Positions 43,767 through 52,482 of a DNA stretch of 64,000 nt are shown here, piece after piece. The notes under the pieces are model-generated. The model was given only the letters and a program-made list of their open reading frames with translations. It made no database searches and was not told the origin of the DNA. Numbering within the stretch: the first letter of the stretch is position 1; every line of letters begins with the position of its first letter. The stretch spans positions 1 through 64,000 of the forward strand of contig JAFRPG010000029.1 of assembly GCA_017429265.1 (NCBI GenBank), read 5' to 3'. Both the position numbers and the translations under genes were made by a program. This DNA comes from Clostridia bacterium (GTDB lineage Bacteria; Bacillota; Clostridia; Christensenellales; Aristaeellaceae).

Positions 43767-44153
43767 TTACTCTTCGGTGGCATTGGGGTGCGTGGCTTCG
43801 TACCAGGCGCGGAGCTTGCTGAAGCTCTCCTCGCTGATCGAGTGCTCCATACCGCAGGCGTCCTGCTCGGCCACGACGGGATCGACGCCGATCTCGCGGA
43901 AAAAGCTCGTCAGGAAGCGGTGGCGGTCCAGCACGCTTTTGGCGATGGCAAGACCCTTGTCCGTCAGGAGAAGGGAGCCGTCCGCGGCGCGGGTGATGGA
44001 GCCGTCGTTCTCCAGGTTGTGCATGGCCACGGAGACGCTGGGCTTGGAGTAATTGAGATGGGTCGCCACGTCGATGGAGCGGCAGATCCCCTTCTCCTGC
44101 TGGATCATCAGGATCGCCTCAAGATAATCTTCGACAGATCTTGTTTGTTTCAT
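43767..44153 (-). CDS. DtxR/MntR family metal-dependent repressor
   Basis: This 128-residue protein has an N-terminal winged helix (SVEDYLEAILMIQQEKGICRSIDVATHLNYSKPSVSVAMHNLENDGSI) and a C-terminal metal-binding dimerisation domain (DRHRFLTSFFREIGVDPVVAEQDACGMEHSISEESFSKL) containing the conserved E..C..EH ligand set. There is no SH3-like third domain, so it is closest to MntR-size members. It senses Mn2+ or Fe2+; which one is unclear. The ATG at 44153 has GGAGG 7 nt upstream. No metal transporter is adjacent. Confidence 0.88.
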   Translation of the reverse strand: MKQTRSVEDYLEAILMIQQEKGICRSIDVATHLNYSKPSVSVAMHNLENDGSITRAADGSLLLTDKGLAIAKSVLDRHRFLTSFFREIGVDPVVAEQDACGMEHSISEESFSKLRAWYEATHPNATEE

Positions 44154-44193
44154 ATGATTTTCCTCCGGTGCGGCGCGCCTGCCGCCTGCAGGC

Positions 44194-44222
44194 ATTATAA
44201 GCGTTCGGGCCGGACTTGTCAA
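44194..44222 (-). promoter_or_regulatory. Promoter of the DtxR-esterase operon
   Basis: On the minus strand, TTGACA (44217-44222), a 17-bp spacer and TATAAT (44194-44199), both perfect. The -35 overlaps the stop codon of the GH42 gene. GCCTGCAGGC (44180-44193 region), a palindrome next to the start site, could be an operator. Confidence 0.75.
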
Positions 44223-46234
44223 TCATCGTTCCCAGTCAGGACAAGGACGCCGCGGGCCGGGACGGAGGCTTTTCCGTCGAAGGCCGCGCCCGTCAGCAGG
44301 TCGGTGAAGCGCCCCGGCAGGGCGATCTCCTGCGCCGCTCCGCCGTAGTTCTGCACGAAGACGGCGTTTCCGCGCTTCTGGGCGACCACGCCCTTCGGGA
44401 GATCCGCGTCGAGGGCCCGCGGGATCGCCTTTTCCTCCGCGAGACGGCGGAAGAAAGCATGGAGAAAGGTCTCTTCCGCCTGGGCGGCGAGATAATACGC
44501 GGTGCCTTCGCCGTATGCGTGGCGGGTCAGGCAGGGTGTTCCGGCCGTGTAGTCGTCCTCATAGGCGGACAGGACCTCCGCCGTGTCGGCGTGGATCAGC
44601 TCGCACAGCTCGGTCAGGGCGTACGTGTTTCCGTCCCAGGTCATGCGGTTGGCTTCCCCGTCGCAGAGTGCGTCGAGCTCCTCCGTACGGATGCCGAGCA
44701 CGTCGGTCAGGGCGTGGGGGACCTGGCCGGTGAAGGCCAGGCCGTCCTCGCTGATGACGCCGCCGCAGTAGGTCATCACCAGTGTGCCGCCCCGGCGGAC
44801 GAAGGCCCGCAGCTTTTCCTCGATGCCGTCCCGCAGCATGAAGAGCATGGGCGCGACCACGATGCCGTACCCGCTCTCCGGGTCGAAACGGCGGCTGTCG
44901 CGGAAGTCGACCGCGTATCCCTGCTCCCAGAAGGCGCGGTAGTAGGCATTGACGGTCTCGTCGTAGTGCATGGCGCCCTTGCGGCCCATCTGCGCATAGT
45001 CGAGGGCCCACCAGTTGGGGTAGTCGAAGAGGATGCAGACCTTCGCTTCGCGCTCCGGGCGGTCATAGAGCGGGGCCAGCTTCTGCAGTGCCTCGCCGAC
45101 CTCGCACACGCCGCGGAAGGTGCGGGTCCGGTCCGTGCCGTCGTGACCGACCACGGCGCCGTGGAACATCTCGGCCCCGCCGCGGCCCTTGCGCCACTGG
45201 AAGTACATCACGCTCTGCGCGCCGTGGGCCAGGGGCAGCATGGAGGAAAGCAGATGCATGCCCGGGCGTTTGATCTTGTTGACCTGATGCCAGTTGACCA
45301 GCGAGGGCGTCGACTCCATCAGCAGGAAGGGCCTGTCCTTCAGGGAGCGCATGAGGTCGTGGGTCATGGCGTGCTCCGAGGCGGCCCGCAGGTCGTCCGT
45401 GCCCCACAGGGGGTAGGAGTCCCAGCTGACGACATCCACGGTCTCCGCCAGATCGAAATAGTCGTAGTCCCAGAAGCGCTGCATCATGTTGACGGTGACC
45501 GGGACCGAAGGATCGACGCTGCGGAGGGCTTCCTTTTCCATGAGGATGAAGTCCCCGCACTGCTTCGTGGAGAAGCGGCGCCAGTCGACCCACATGGCGG
45601 GGTTGGCGTCCTGGCCGATCGGGGAGGGGGACTCCACCTGCGCCCAGTCGGTGTAGCGCATGGACCAGAAGCCCGTCCACCAGTGATCGTTCAGCGCCTC
45701 CAGCGAACCGTAGCGATCCCGGAGGAACTGCCGCCATTTCTCCTGGCAGAGGGGGCAGCGGCAGTCGCCGGAGAACTCATTGGAGATATGCCACAGGATC
45801 ACCGCGGGGTGACCGGCGTAGCGCTGCGCCAGGGCGGTGTCGATGGCCCGGACCTTCTCCCGGAAGACCGGGGAGGAGGGGCAATGGTTGTGCCGTCCGC
45901 CGAAGTGGTGCCGCCGGAAGTACTCGTCCACGCGCAGGACCTCCGGGTACTTCTGCGCCAGCCAGGCCGGCCGGGCCCCGGAGGGCGTGGCGAGATCGAC
46001 GCGGATCCCGGCCTCCCACAGGCGGCCGATCACCCGGTCCATCCAGGCAAAGTCATACACGCCCTCCTCCGGCTCCAGCTGCGCCCAGGCAAAGATGCCC
46101 AGCGAGACGCAGTTGACCTTCGCCTCCTTCATCAGGCGGATATCCTCCTCCAGGATCTCCGGGTCCTTCAGCCACTGGTCCGGGTTGTAGTCTCCGCCGT
46201 GGAGGAAACGGGGGAATCTGGGGGTCAGGGTCAT
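44219..46234 (-). CDS. Beta-galactosidase, glycoside hydrolase family 42
   Basis: This 671-residue GH42 enzyme has the N-terminal GGDYNPDQW, the acid/base region WHISNEFSGDCRCPLCQEKWRQFLRDRYGSLEALNDHWWTGFWS (Glu in SNEF, with the zinc-cluster Cys residues) and the nucleophile region FLLMESTPS. Trimerisation and C-terminal domains follow. There is no signal peptide, so it hydrolyses imported beta-galactosides inside the cell. The ATG at 46234 has GGAAAGGCGG upstream; the longer frame to 46282 would begin inside the thrS terminator hairpin. It lies downstream of thrS on the same strand. Confidence 0.92.
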   Translation of the reverse strand: MTLTPRFPRFLHGGDYNPDQWLKDPEILEEDIRLMKEAKVNCVSLGIFAWAQLEPEEGVYDFAWMDRVIGRLWEAGIRVDLATPSGARPAWLAQKYPEVLRVDEYFRRHHFGGRHNHCPSSPVFREKVRAIDTALAQRYAGHPAVILWHISNEFSGDCRCPLCQEKWRQFLRDRYGSLEALNDHWWTGFWSMRYTDWAQVESPSPIGQDANPAMWVDWRRFSTKQCGDFILMEKEALRSVDPSVPVTVNMMQRFWDYDYFDLAETVDVVSWDSYPLWGTDDLRAASEHAMTHDLMRSLKDRPFLLMESTPSLVNWHQVNKIKRPGMHLLSSMLPLAHGAQSVMYFQWRKGRGGAEMFHGAVVGHDGTDRTRTFRGVCEVGEALQKLAPLYDRPEREAKVCILFDYPNWWALDYAQMGRKGAMHYDETVNAYYRAFWEQGYAVDFRDSRRFDPESGYGIVVAPMLFMLRDGIEEKLRAFVRRGGTLVMTYCGGVISEDGLAFTGQVPHALTDVLGIRTEELDALCDGEANRMTWDGNTYALTELCELIHADTAEVLSAYEDDYTAGTPCLTRHAYGEGTAYYLAAQAEETFLHAFFRRLAEEKAIPRALDADLPKGVVAQKRGNAVFVQNYGGAAQEIALPGRFTDLLTGAAFDGKASVPARGVLVLTGNDD

Positions 46235-46259
46235 CTGCGCCGCCGCCTTTCCGTGTTGA

Positions 46260-46287
46260 TAAAATGGCGTGACCGAAGCCACGCCAT
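46260..46287 (-). terminator. Terminator of thrS
   Basis: An 8-bp perfect stem (ATGGCGTG with CACGCCAT) is followed on the minus strand by TTTTATC. It lies between thrS and the GH42 gene. Confidence 0.65.
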
Positions 46288-46301
46288 CGGGTGCACCGTG
46301 C

Positions 46302-48077
46302 TTACTCGGGGACCTTGGTCATCAGCTCAAGCGCGTGGGATGCGTTCATCGCCTCGCACATGCCGAGGAAGGTCTCCAGCGGAACGCCGTGGAGCTGCTC
46401 CTTGCTGCCGCGGACGGTGACGGCGACCGTGCCGTCCTGCATCTCCTTGTCGCCGACGACGAGGATGTAGCAGTCCTTGAGGGTCTTGAAGGCCTTGATC
46501 TTCTCGTTCATGTTCTTGTCGGCGAAGTCGGCCTCGACGCGGACGCCGATCTTCTGCAGGGCGTCGACCACCTTGGCGGCGTAGTCGTTGTGCTCCGTGC
46601 GGATCGGGACCACGGCCACCTGATACGGGTTGAGCCAGAAGGGGAAGGAGGCCTTGAAATGCTCGATGATGATGCCGATGAAGCGCTCGAAGGAGCCGAA
46701 GATCGCGCGGTGGATCATCACGGGGCGCTTCTGCGTGCTGTCGCGGGAGACGTACTTCATGTCGAAGTTGAGTGGGAGCTGGAAGTCCAGCTGGATCGTG
46801 CCCATCTGCCACTCGCGGCCGAGCGCGTCCTTCATCTTGAGGTCGATCTTCGGACCGTAGAAGGCGCCGTCGCCCTCGTTGATCTCAAAGTTGCCCTCGC
46901 CGTAGACATCGAGGAGGATGGCCTTGAGGTCAGCCTCGGCCTTGTTCCAGACCTCGATATCGCCCATGTAGTCGTCGGGACGGGTGGAGAGTTCGGCCGC
47001 GTAGGTCAGGCCGAAGGTGCCGTAGATCTCGGTGGCGATGGCCATGATGTCCTTGATCTCGTCGGCGATCTGCTCCTCGCTGACCAGGATGTGGGCGTCG
47101 TCCTGATGGAACTCCTGCACGCGGAACAGGCCGTTGAGCTCGCCGGACTTCTCCTTGCGGTGGATCACGTCGACCTGATTGATGCGGAAGGGAAGCTCAC
47201 GGTAGGAGCGGCCGCGGTTCATGAACACCTTGATCGCGTTGGGGCAGTTCATCGGCTTGAGGGCCATGGTGTCCGCGCTGTCGACCGTCTCGCCGGGGAT
47301 GACGAACATGCCGTCCATGTAGTGATCCCAATGGCCGGAGGTGACCCAGAGCTCCTTCTTGGAGAGCACGGGGCCGGAGATCTCCTGGTAGCCGTGGCGC
47401 TCATGGATCTCGCGCCAGAACTTCAGCAGCACGTTGTACATCTTCCAGCCGCGGGGCAGCCAGTAGGGCATGCCGGGGGCGGAGGGATCCATCATGAACA
47501 GGTCGAGCTGCGGGCCGAGCTTCTTGTGGTCGCGCTCCATGGCTTCCTTGATCAGGGCCTTGTGCGCCTTGAGTTCGTCACGGCTCGGGAAGGCCCAGAC
47601 ATAGATGCGCTGCAGGGCGTCGTTGTGCTCGTCGCCGCGCCAGTAGGCGCCGGAGACCGCGTGGATCTCGAAGGCGGCGCTCATCAGTTCCTGGGAGTTT
47701 TCCACGTGAGGGCCGCGGCACAGGTCGACGAAGTCCTCGCCGGTATCGTAGATCGTGATGGTCTCATCCTCGGGGAGGTCGCGGATGAGCTCGGTCTTGT
47801 ATTTCTGTCCCTCGAACAGGGTGAGGGCTTCCGCGCGGGTGACTTCCCTGCGGGTCCAGGTCTCACGCCGCTTGAGGATCTCCTTCATCTTGTCCTCGAT
47901 CTTGCCGAAGTCTTCGGCGGTGATGCTGACGGGCAGGCGGAAGTCATAGTAGAATCCGTCCGCGATCTGCGGGCCGATGGCGTACTGCACGTCCTTGCCG
48001 TACAGCTCGATCACGGCCTTGGCCAGCACATGCGCCAGGGAATGGCGGTACAGGCTCAGGTACATCTCTTTTTCCAT
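46302..48077 (-). CDS. thrS: Threonine--tRNA ligase lacking the TGS domain
   Basis: This 591-residue class II synthetase has an N2 editing domain (HSLAHVLAKAV and DLCRGPHVEN supply the HxxxH and C..H metal site), class II motif 1-3 blocks (PMNCPNAIKVF, FRVQEFHQDDAHI, IHRAIFGSFERFIGIIIEH) and an anticodon-binding domain (QVAVVPIRTEH...). Usual ThrS has about 640 residues with an N-terminal TGS domain; here the protein begins directly at the editing domain. The ATG at 48077 follows GGAGGG, and an upstream in-frame TGS-coding stretch is absent. Confidence 0.93.
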   Translation of the reverse strand: MEKEMYLSLYRHSLAHVLAKAVIELYGKDVQYAIGPQIADGFYYDFRLPVSITAEDFGKIEDKMKEILKRRETWTRREVTRAEALTLFEGQKYKTELIRDLPEDETITIYDTGEDFVDLCRGPHVENSQELMSAAFEIHAVSGAYWRGDEHNDALQRIYVWAFPSRDELKAHKALIKEAMERDHKKLGPQLDLFMMDPSAPGMPYWLPRGWKMYNVLLKFWREIHERHGYQEISGPVLSKKELWVTSGHWDHYMDGMFVIPGETVDSADTMALKPMNCPNAIKVFMNRGRSYRELPFRINQVDVIHRKEKSGELNGLFRVQEFHQDDAHILVSEEQIADEIKDIMAIATEIYGTFGLTYAAELSTRPDDYMGDIEVWNKAEADLKAILLDVYGEGNFEINEGDGAFYGPKIDLKMKDALGREWQMGTIQLDFQLPLNFDMKYVSRDSTQKRPVMIHRAIFGSFERFIGIIIEHFKASFPFWLNPYQVAVVPIRTEHNDYAAKVVDALQKIGVRVEADFADKNMNEKIKAFKTLKDCYILVVGDKEMQDGTVAVTVRGSKEQLHGVPLETFLGMCEAMNASHALELMTKVPE

Positions 48078-48156
48078 AATGGGTTCCCTCCGAATCATCA
48101 CACCCCGGCAACCGGCCGACGTGCACAGAGTCTGCCCCTTGGGGCAGCTGGTTCTG

Positions 48157-48185
48157 ATTGTAACACCTCACAGGCCGGAAGGCAA
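48157..48185 (-). promoter_or_regulatory. Promoter of thrS
   Basis: On the minus strand, TTGCCT (48180-48185), a 17-bp spacer and TACAAT (48157-48162). The leader of about 75 nt contains a small CTGCCCC/GGGGCAG hairpin but no T-box consensus. Confidence 0.6.
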
Positions 48186-48331
48186 GCGGGTTTCGCCGGA
48201 AATTCCCGTGTTTTCACCTGGACGGACAGAAAAAAGAATTTACAGACTGTTCATGAAGGAAACAGAAAACCTTTGTGGAATGAGTATTTGGTGTTTTGTG
48301 CACCTGAACGCGGGAAAAGGGGAGTGGACAC

Positions 48332-48928
48332 ATGCGGCAAGTCACGCAGACACTGCCGGAGGGATACGCGCCGCTGATGCGGATCGATCTGCAGAAGGAC
48401 CGCCGGACCGCGGTCCGGATCAACACGGCCGCGATCGCCGTGATGGCGGCGATGGCGCTGCTCTTCCATTTTCTCGCCGTGCCGTTCAGCCTTTTCTTCG
48501 GGGGATCGGAGCGGGTTTCGGACGTGCTGCTGCACGCGGCCGCGCTCATCCTCGGGTACACCGCCTACATTGCCCTCCACGAGCTGACGCACGCGGCGGT
48601 GATGAAGGCCTTCGGCGCGAAGGAGGTGCGCTTCGGCTTCACGGGACTGTATGCCTGGGCGGGCAGCGGGAAGGACTGGTTCCGCAAGGGCGCCTACCTC
48701 GCGGTGGCGCTCGCGCCGGTGATCGTCTGGGGCATCGTCTTCGAGGTCCTGCGGATGACGCTTCCGCGGGACTGGGCCTGGATCATCTGGGCCCTGCAGA
48801 TCGGCAATGTGTCCGGCGCGGCGGGGGATCTGTACGTGACCTTCCGGTTCGCCCGTCTGCCGTCGGGCATCCTGATCCGGGATACAGGCGCGGCGATGGA
48901 CGTGTACGCACCCGCCGGGGCTGAGTGA
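48332..48928 (+). CDS. DUF3267 membrane metallopeptidase-like protein
   Basis: This 198-residue protein has about four hydrophobic helices and an HELTH zinc-protease motif inside a helix (YIALHELTHAAVMKAFGAKEVRFG), as in DUF3267 proteins related to intramembrane site-2-type peptidases. A second metal-ligand region may be GDLYVTFRFARLP. Its activity is untested in the family. It is the first gene of a six-gene co-directional unit. I saw no convincing promoter in the 100 bp upstream. Confidence 0.8.
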   Translation: MRQVTQTLPEGYAPLMRIDLQKDRRTAVRINTAAIAVMAAMALLFHFLAVPFSLFFGGSERVSDVLLHAAALILGYTAYIALHELTHAAVMKAFGAKEVRFGFTGLYAWAGSGKDWFRKGAYLAVALAPVIVWGIVFEVLRMTLPRDWAWIIWALQIGNVSGAAGDLYVTFRFARLPSGILIRDTGAAMDVYAPAGAE

Positions 48929-48941
48929 GGAGGAATACAAC

Positions 48942-49958
48942 ATGTTCAAGAACTTCCGCAACAACTACTATTTCGGCAAGGCAGGCCAGGCCGATCTGAC
49001 CCCGGACGATCTGCCGACGACGCGCTGGCAGCTGTTCACGGTCACCCTGCGGACCCGCCTGGGCAGCATGATCCGACTCAACATCGGCTACGCGTTGATC
49101 TGGATCCCGACGATCGTGGTGCTGTTCCTGTGCTTCAGCGGCATGATCAACCTGCTGCAGAATGTGGACCTCGGCGACGGGACGAGCCTTGCGATGCGCG
49201 CGGCGGAGGCCGGCGACACGGCGGCCGCGGCTGCCTTCATCCCGGTGGACAAGGGCGCAGGCATGCTCGACAGCCTGATTTTCACCACCCTCGTGTGGCT
49301 CTTCCCCTGTATCGCGATCACCGGGCCCGTGACGGCGGGCATCAGCAAGATCATGCGCAACTGGGCGCGCGACGAGCACGCCTTCGTTTGGTCCGACTTC
49401 AAGGACGCGGTGAAGGAAAACTGGAAGCAGGGCCTCGTCGTCTCGGTGATCACCGGCATCCTGCCGCTCGCGGTCTACGTCTGCTACAACTATTACAGCA
49501 ATCTGTCGCTCACCAACGGCCTCATGATCGTGCCCCAGGCCCTGGTGCTGATCGTGGGCGCGATGTGGGCTGTCTCCGTGACCTACATGTACCCGCTGAT
49601 GGTCTGCTATGAGCTGAAGCTGAAGGGCCTGTTCCGCAACGCCTTCCTGCTCGGCATCGCCCGGCTGCCCCAGAGCGTCGGGGTACGCCTCCTGCTCTGC
49701 GTGCCGGCCGCGCTGGCCGTCGGCATTTACATGCTCTTCCCCTCCACCCTGATCTATGTCGTCATGGTGATCTTCCTCTATTACGCCCTCATCGGCCTGT
49801 CCCTGAGCCGGTTCATCTCGGCGGCCTACTGCAACGCCGTCTTCGACCGCTTCATCAACAGCCGGATAGAGGGCGTCCCGGTCAACCGCGGCATGGCGGC
49901 CCCGGACACGGACGACGCGGAGGAGACGGCGGACAGCGGGGACGGAGCGGAGGAATGA
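48942..49958 (+). CDS. DUF624 (YesL-like) membrane protein
   Basis: This 338-residue integral membrane protein has about five or six hydrophobic segments. KIMRNWARDEHAFVWSDFKDAVKENWKQGL and the following helix are characteristic of DUF624/YesL. In Bacillus, YesL is near sugar-uptake genes; the family function is unknown. It is longer than the usual about 210 residues, with an extra periplasmic loop (about 60-105) and an acidic C-terminal tail. The start has GGAGG about 8 nt upstream. Confidence 0.78.
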   Translation: MFKNFRNNYYFGKAGQADLTPDDLPTTRWQLFTVTLRTRLGSMIRLNIGYALIWIPTIVVLFLCFSGMINLLQNVDLGDGTSLAMRAAEAGDTAAAAAFIPVDKGAGMLDSLIFTTLVWLFPCIAITGPVTAGISKIMRNWARDEHAFVWSDFKDAVKENWKQGLVVSVITGILPLAVYVCYNYYSNLSLTNGLMIVPQALVLIVGAMWAVSVTYMYPLMVCYELKLKGLFRNAFLLGIARLPQSVGVRLLLCVPAALAVGIYMLFPSTLIYVVMVIFLYYALIGLSLSRFISAAYCNAVFDRFINSRIEGVPVNRGMAAPDTDDAEETADSGDGAEE

Positions 49959-49961
49959 CCG

Positions 49962-50726
49962 GTGTATACGAGCTTTGCCGAGGTCTATGACGGACTGATG
50001 GCCGGGGTGGACTACGAGAGCTGGGCGCGCTTCTATGCGCAGATGCTCGCGCAGCGCGGTGTTACCGGCGGAAAGATCTGCGAGTGCGCCTGCGGAACGG
50101 GGGGCCTGACCCTGCCCCTGCAGCGCCTGGGGTATTCGGTCACCGGTGTGGACATCAGCCAGGAGATGCTCTGGATCGCCGCGCAGAAGGCGCGCAGCAG
50201 CGGGGTCATGGCGGTCTTTGTGCGCCAGGACATGCGCAGGCTCCGCCTGCACCGCCCGATGGACGCCGTGCTCGCCACCTGCGACGGGGTCAACTACCTG
50301 ACCTCGGAGGAGGACCTGACCGGGTTCTTCTCCTCGGCGAGGGAGGCTCTGAGCCCCGGCGGATGCCTGATCTTCGACGTCTCCACGCCATACAAGCTGG
50401 CCAATACCCTCGGGAACCGCACCATCTGCGAGGACACGCCCGGGGTGACCTATATGTGGCAGAACCGCTGGCAGCCCAGGTCCCGCTGCGTGGACATGCA
50501 CCTGTGCATCTTTGTCCGGGAGGAGGACGGCCGCTACCGCCGCATGGATGAGGAGCAGCGCCAGCGCGCCTGGTCGCAGGCGGAGCTGACGGACACCCTG
50601 ACGAAATGCGGATTCACCGACATCGTATTCTACGGAAACAGCAGGCTCCGCGCGCCCCGTGACAGCGAGGAGCGCTGGCATGTCTCCTGTGTGAGGAAGG
50701 AAGAAGAGAACAGTCATGCAATTTGA
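49962..50726 (+). CDS. Class I SAM-dependent methyltransferase
   Basis: This 254-residue protein opens YTSFAEVYDGLMAGVDYESWARFY, typical of YqeM/CmoA-like methyltransferases. Motif I is ICECACGTGGLTLPL, then GVDISQEMLWIA, QDMRRLRLHRPMDAVLATCDGVNYL and FSSAREALSPGGCLIFDV. The substrate is unknown. The start is GTG at 49962 with GGAGG about 8 nt upstream. It overlaps hslO by 11 bp. Confidence 0.85.
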   Translation: MYTSFAEVYDGLMAGVDYESWARFYAQMLAQRGVTGGKICECACGTGGLTLPLQRLGYSVTGVDISQEMLWIAAQKARSSGVMAVFVRQDMRRLRLHRPMDAVLATCDGVNYLTSEEDLTGFFSSAREALSPGGCLIFDVSTPYKLANTLGNRTICEDTPGVTYMWQNRWQPRSRCVDMHLCIFVREEDGRYRRMDEEQRQRAWSQAELTDTLTKCGFTDIVFYGNSRLRAPRDSEERWHVSCVRKEEENSHAI

Positions 50727-51609
50727 GCGCAATGCGAGCGACGAGATGCTGCATCTGACCCTGATGGACGGTCAGGCGAGGGTGCTCCTGTGCGAGACGA
50801 CCGGGCTGACGCAGCGCTGGTCCGACCTGCACAACGCCAATCCCCTATGCACCGCGGCGGTGGGGCGGCTGATGACCGGAACCCTGATGATGGGCGTCAT
50901 GCTCAAGGGAGCGGGGGAGTCCGTCTCCGTGACGGTCAAGGGCGGCGGTCCGATCGGCACGATGGTGGCGGTGGCGGACGCGGACAGCGTGCGCGCCTGC
51001 TGCGACGATCCGCGCGTGGACCTGCCCCTGCGTCCGGACGGCAAGCTGAACGTCGGCGGCGCGGTCGGGCACGAGGGCCGCATGAGCGTGGTCAAGGACC
51101 TGGGCATGCGCGAGCCCTACATCGGCCAGTGCGAACTGGTCAGCGGGGAGATCGCGATCGACTTTGCCAACTATTTCACCCTCTCCGAGCAGCAGCCGTC
51201 CCTCGTGGCCCTCGGCGTGCTGACCAGCGGCGAGACCGTGCTGAAGGCCGGCGGCCTGCTGATCCAGCCGATGCCCGGATGCACGGAGGAGACCCTGTCC
51301 CAGCTGGAACTGCGCAGCCCCATGTTTGCCGATATCAGCCGGGAACTCGCCGCCGCGCCCAAGGAGGAGCTGGCGGAGGACTGGTTCCGCGGCCTGGAGC
51401 CGGTGCTGCTGGACCGGACGCCGGTCTGCTACCGCTGCACCTGCTCGAGGGAGCGGATGGAGCGCGCCCTGCTCTCGATGGGGCGCGCGGATCTTCAGGA
51501 GATCATCGACGACGGACAGGGCGCGGAACTGAGCTGCCACTTCTGCGGCAGCAGCTACCGCTTCACGACAGAGGAACTGCGCGCGCTCGTCGAGCAGGCG
51601 CGGCAGTGA
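50716..51609 (+). CDS. hslO: Hsp33 redox-regulated chaperone
   Basis: This 297-residue protein has the Hsp33 core (LTGTLMMGVMLKGAGESVSVTVKGGGPIG, YFTLSEQQPSLVALGV) and the C-terminal zinc redox switch CRCTC...CHFC, a slight variant of the usual CxC...CxxC pattern because CYRCTC contains an extra Cys. Under oxidative stress the zinc is lost, disulphides form, and the protein becomes a holdase in the cytoplasm. GGAAGGAAGAAG precedes the ATG. Confidence 0.95.
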   Translation: MQFERNASDEMLHLTLMDGQARVLLCETTGLTQRWSDLHNANPLCTAAVGRLMTGTLMMGVMLKGAGESVSVTVKGGGPIGTMVAVADADSVRACCDDPRVDLPLRPDGKLNVGGAVGHEGRMSVVKDLGMREPYIGQCELVSGEIAIDFANYFTLSEQQPSLVALGVLTSGETVLKAGGLLIQPMPGCTEETLSQLELRSPMFADISRELAAAPKEELAEDWFRGLEPVLLDRTPVCYRCTCSRERMERALLSMGRADLQEIIDDGQGAELSCHFCGSSYRFTTEELRALVEQARQ

Positions 51610-51621
51610 GAGGAGCAGACC

Positions 51622-52449
51622 ATGCTGAAAACGATCAACTTTGACGAGCACTTCGCCGACTACACCTCCGAGTGGATGCAGAACCACCGCAAGGATTACC
51701 GCACCGTCGACGCGATGGAGGCGGATCTGCCCCGCGTCTACCTGCGCTTCCTCAACACGCCCGCGCCCTGGCTGGACGGCATCACGCCCGGGGCCTACTT
51801 CACCCAGTTCGAGGATCCGAAGGACCTGGTGGACTGGCTCTGCGCCTACTGCGAGAACGGCGTTCCGGTGCCCGAACTGTTGCTGGAGCAGATCGAGAAC
51901 GTCGGCAAGCCCTGCGAAAAGCGTCTCGTGGCTCTGCTGAAGGATGACAGGGCCGGCACGGAGGCCAGGATGACGGCCATCGGCCTGCTTCGCTCCATGG
52001 AGAGCACCCAGCCGAAGATGCTGTATATCAATTGGCAGCTCGAGCGCGAGGACGACGACGAGCTGGCCGACAACGCGATCGATTCCCTCGCGGAGATGGG
52101 CCCGTCGGTGGTCCAGCCGATGGTGGAGGCGCTGGGCAAGGCAAACCGGGCGGGCCAGACCGCCTTGCTCGACGTGCTGGTGCGCCATCCGGGCAACGAG
52201 CGCGTCTTCCAGGCGACGCTGAAGCTTTTCCGCGAGCACCGGGACGGCCGCGCCCTCTATGCGGGGTATCTGGGCAAGCTCGGCGATGACCGCGCTCTGC
52301 CCGAGCTGAAAAAAGCGGCGGACGACCCGGAGACCAACTATATCACCTGGCTTGAGATCCGGGCCGCCATCGAGCGTCTGGGCGGCGAGTGCAGGGAGCG
52401 GGACTTCTCGGATGATCCCGACTACGCCTATCTCTCCGACATCGAATGA
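51622..52449 (+). CDS. HEAT-repeat-like protein of unknown function
   Basis: This 275-residue acidic, all-helical protein has degenerate HEAT or PBS-lyase-like repeats in its second half (LADNAIDSLAEMGPSVVQPMVEALGKANRAGQTALLDVLVRHPG, RALYAGYLGKLGDDRALPELKKAADDPETNYITWLEIRAAIERLGG). It resembles scaffold proteins that bind partners rather than enzymes. It lies 12 bp after hslO, start with GAGGAG 6 nt upstream. Confidence 0.75.
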   Translation: MLKTINFDEHFADYTSEWMQNHRKDYRTVDAMEADLPRVYLRFLNTPAPWLDGITPGAYFTQFEDPKDLVDWLCAYCENGVPVPELLLEQIENVGKPCEKRLVALLKDDRAGTEARMTAIGLLRSMESTQPKMLYINWQLEREDDDELADNAIDSLAEMGPSVVQPMVEALGKANRAGQTALLDVLVRHPGNERVFQATLKLFREHRDGRALYAGYLGKLGDDRALPELKKAADDPETNYITWLEIRAAIERLGGECRERDFSDDPDYAYLSDIE

Positions 52450-52482
52450 GCATGCGGAATATGACCGGAAGGAGGTGCGCGG

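Noticed and set aside
44219-46282. Longer GH42 start at 46282
   Set aside because: It would place the start codon within the thrS terminator hairpin with no ribosome binding site; 46234 matches the family N-terminus.
48078-48156. T-box leader before thrS
   Set aside because: The leader is only about 75 nt, and there is no T-box core or specifier stem, only a small CTGCCCC/GGGGCAG hairpin.
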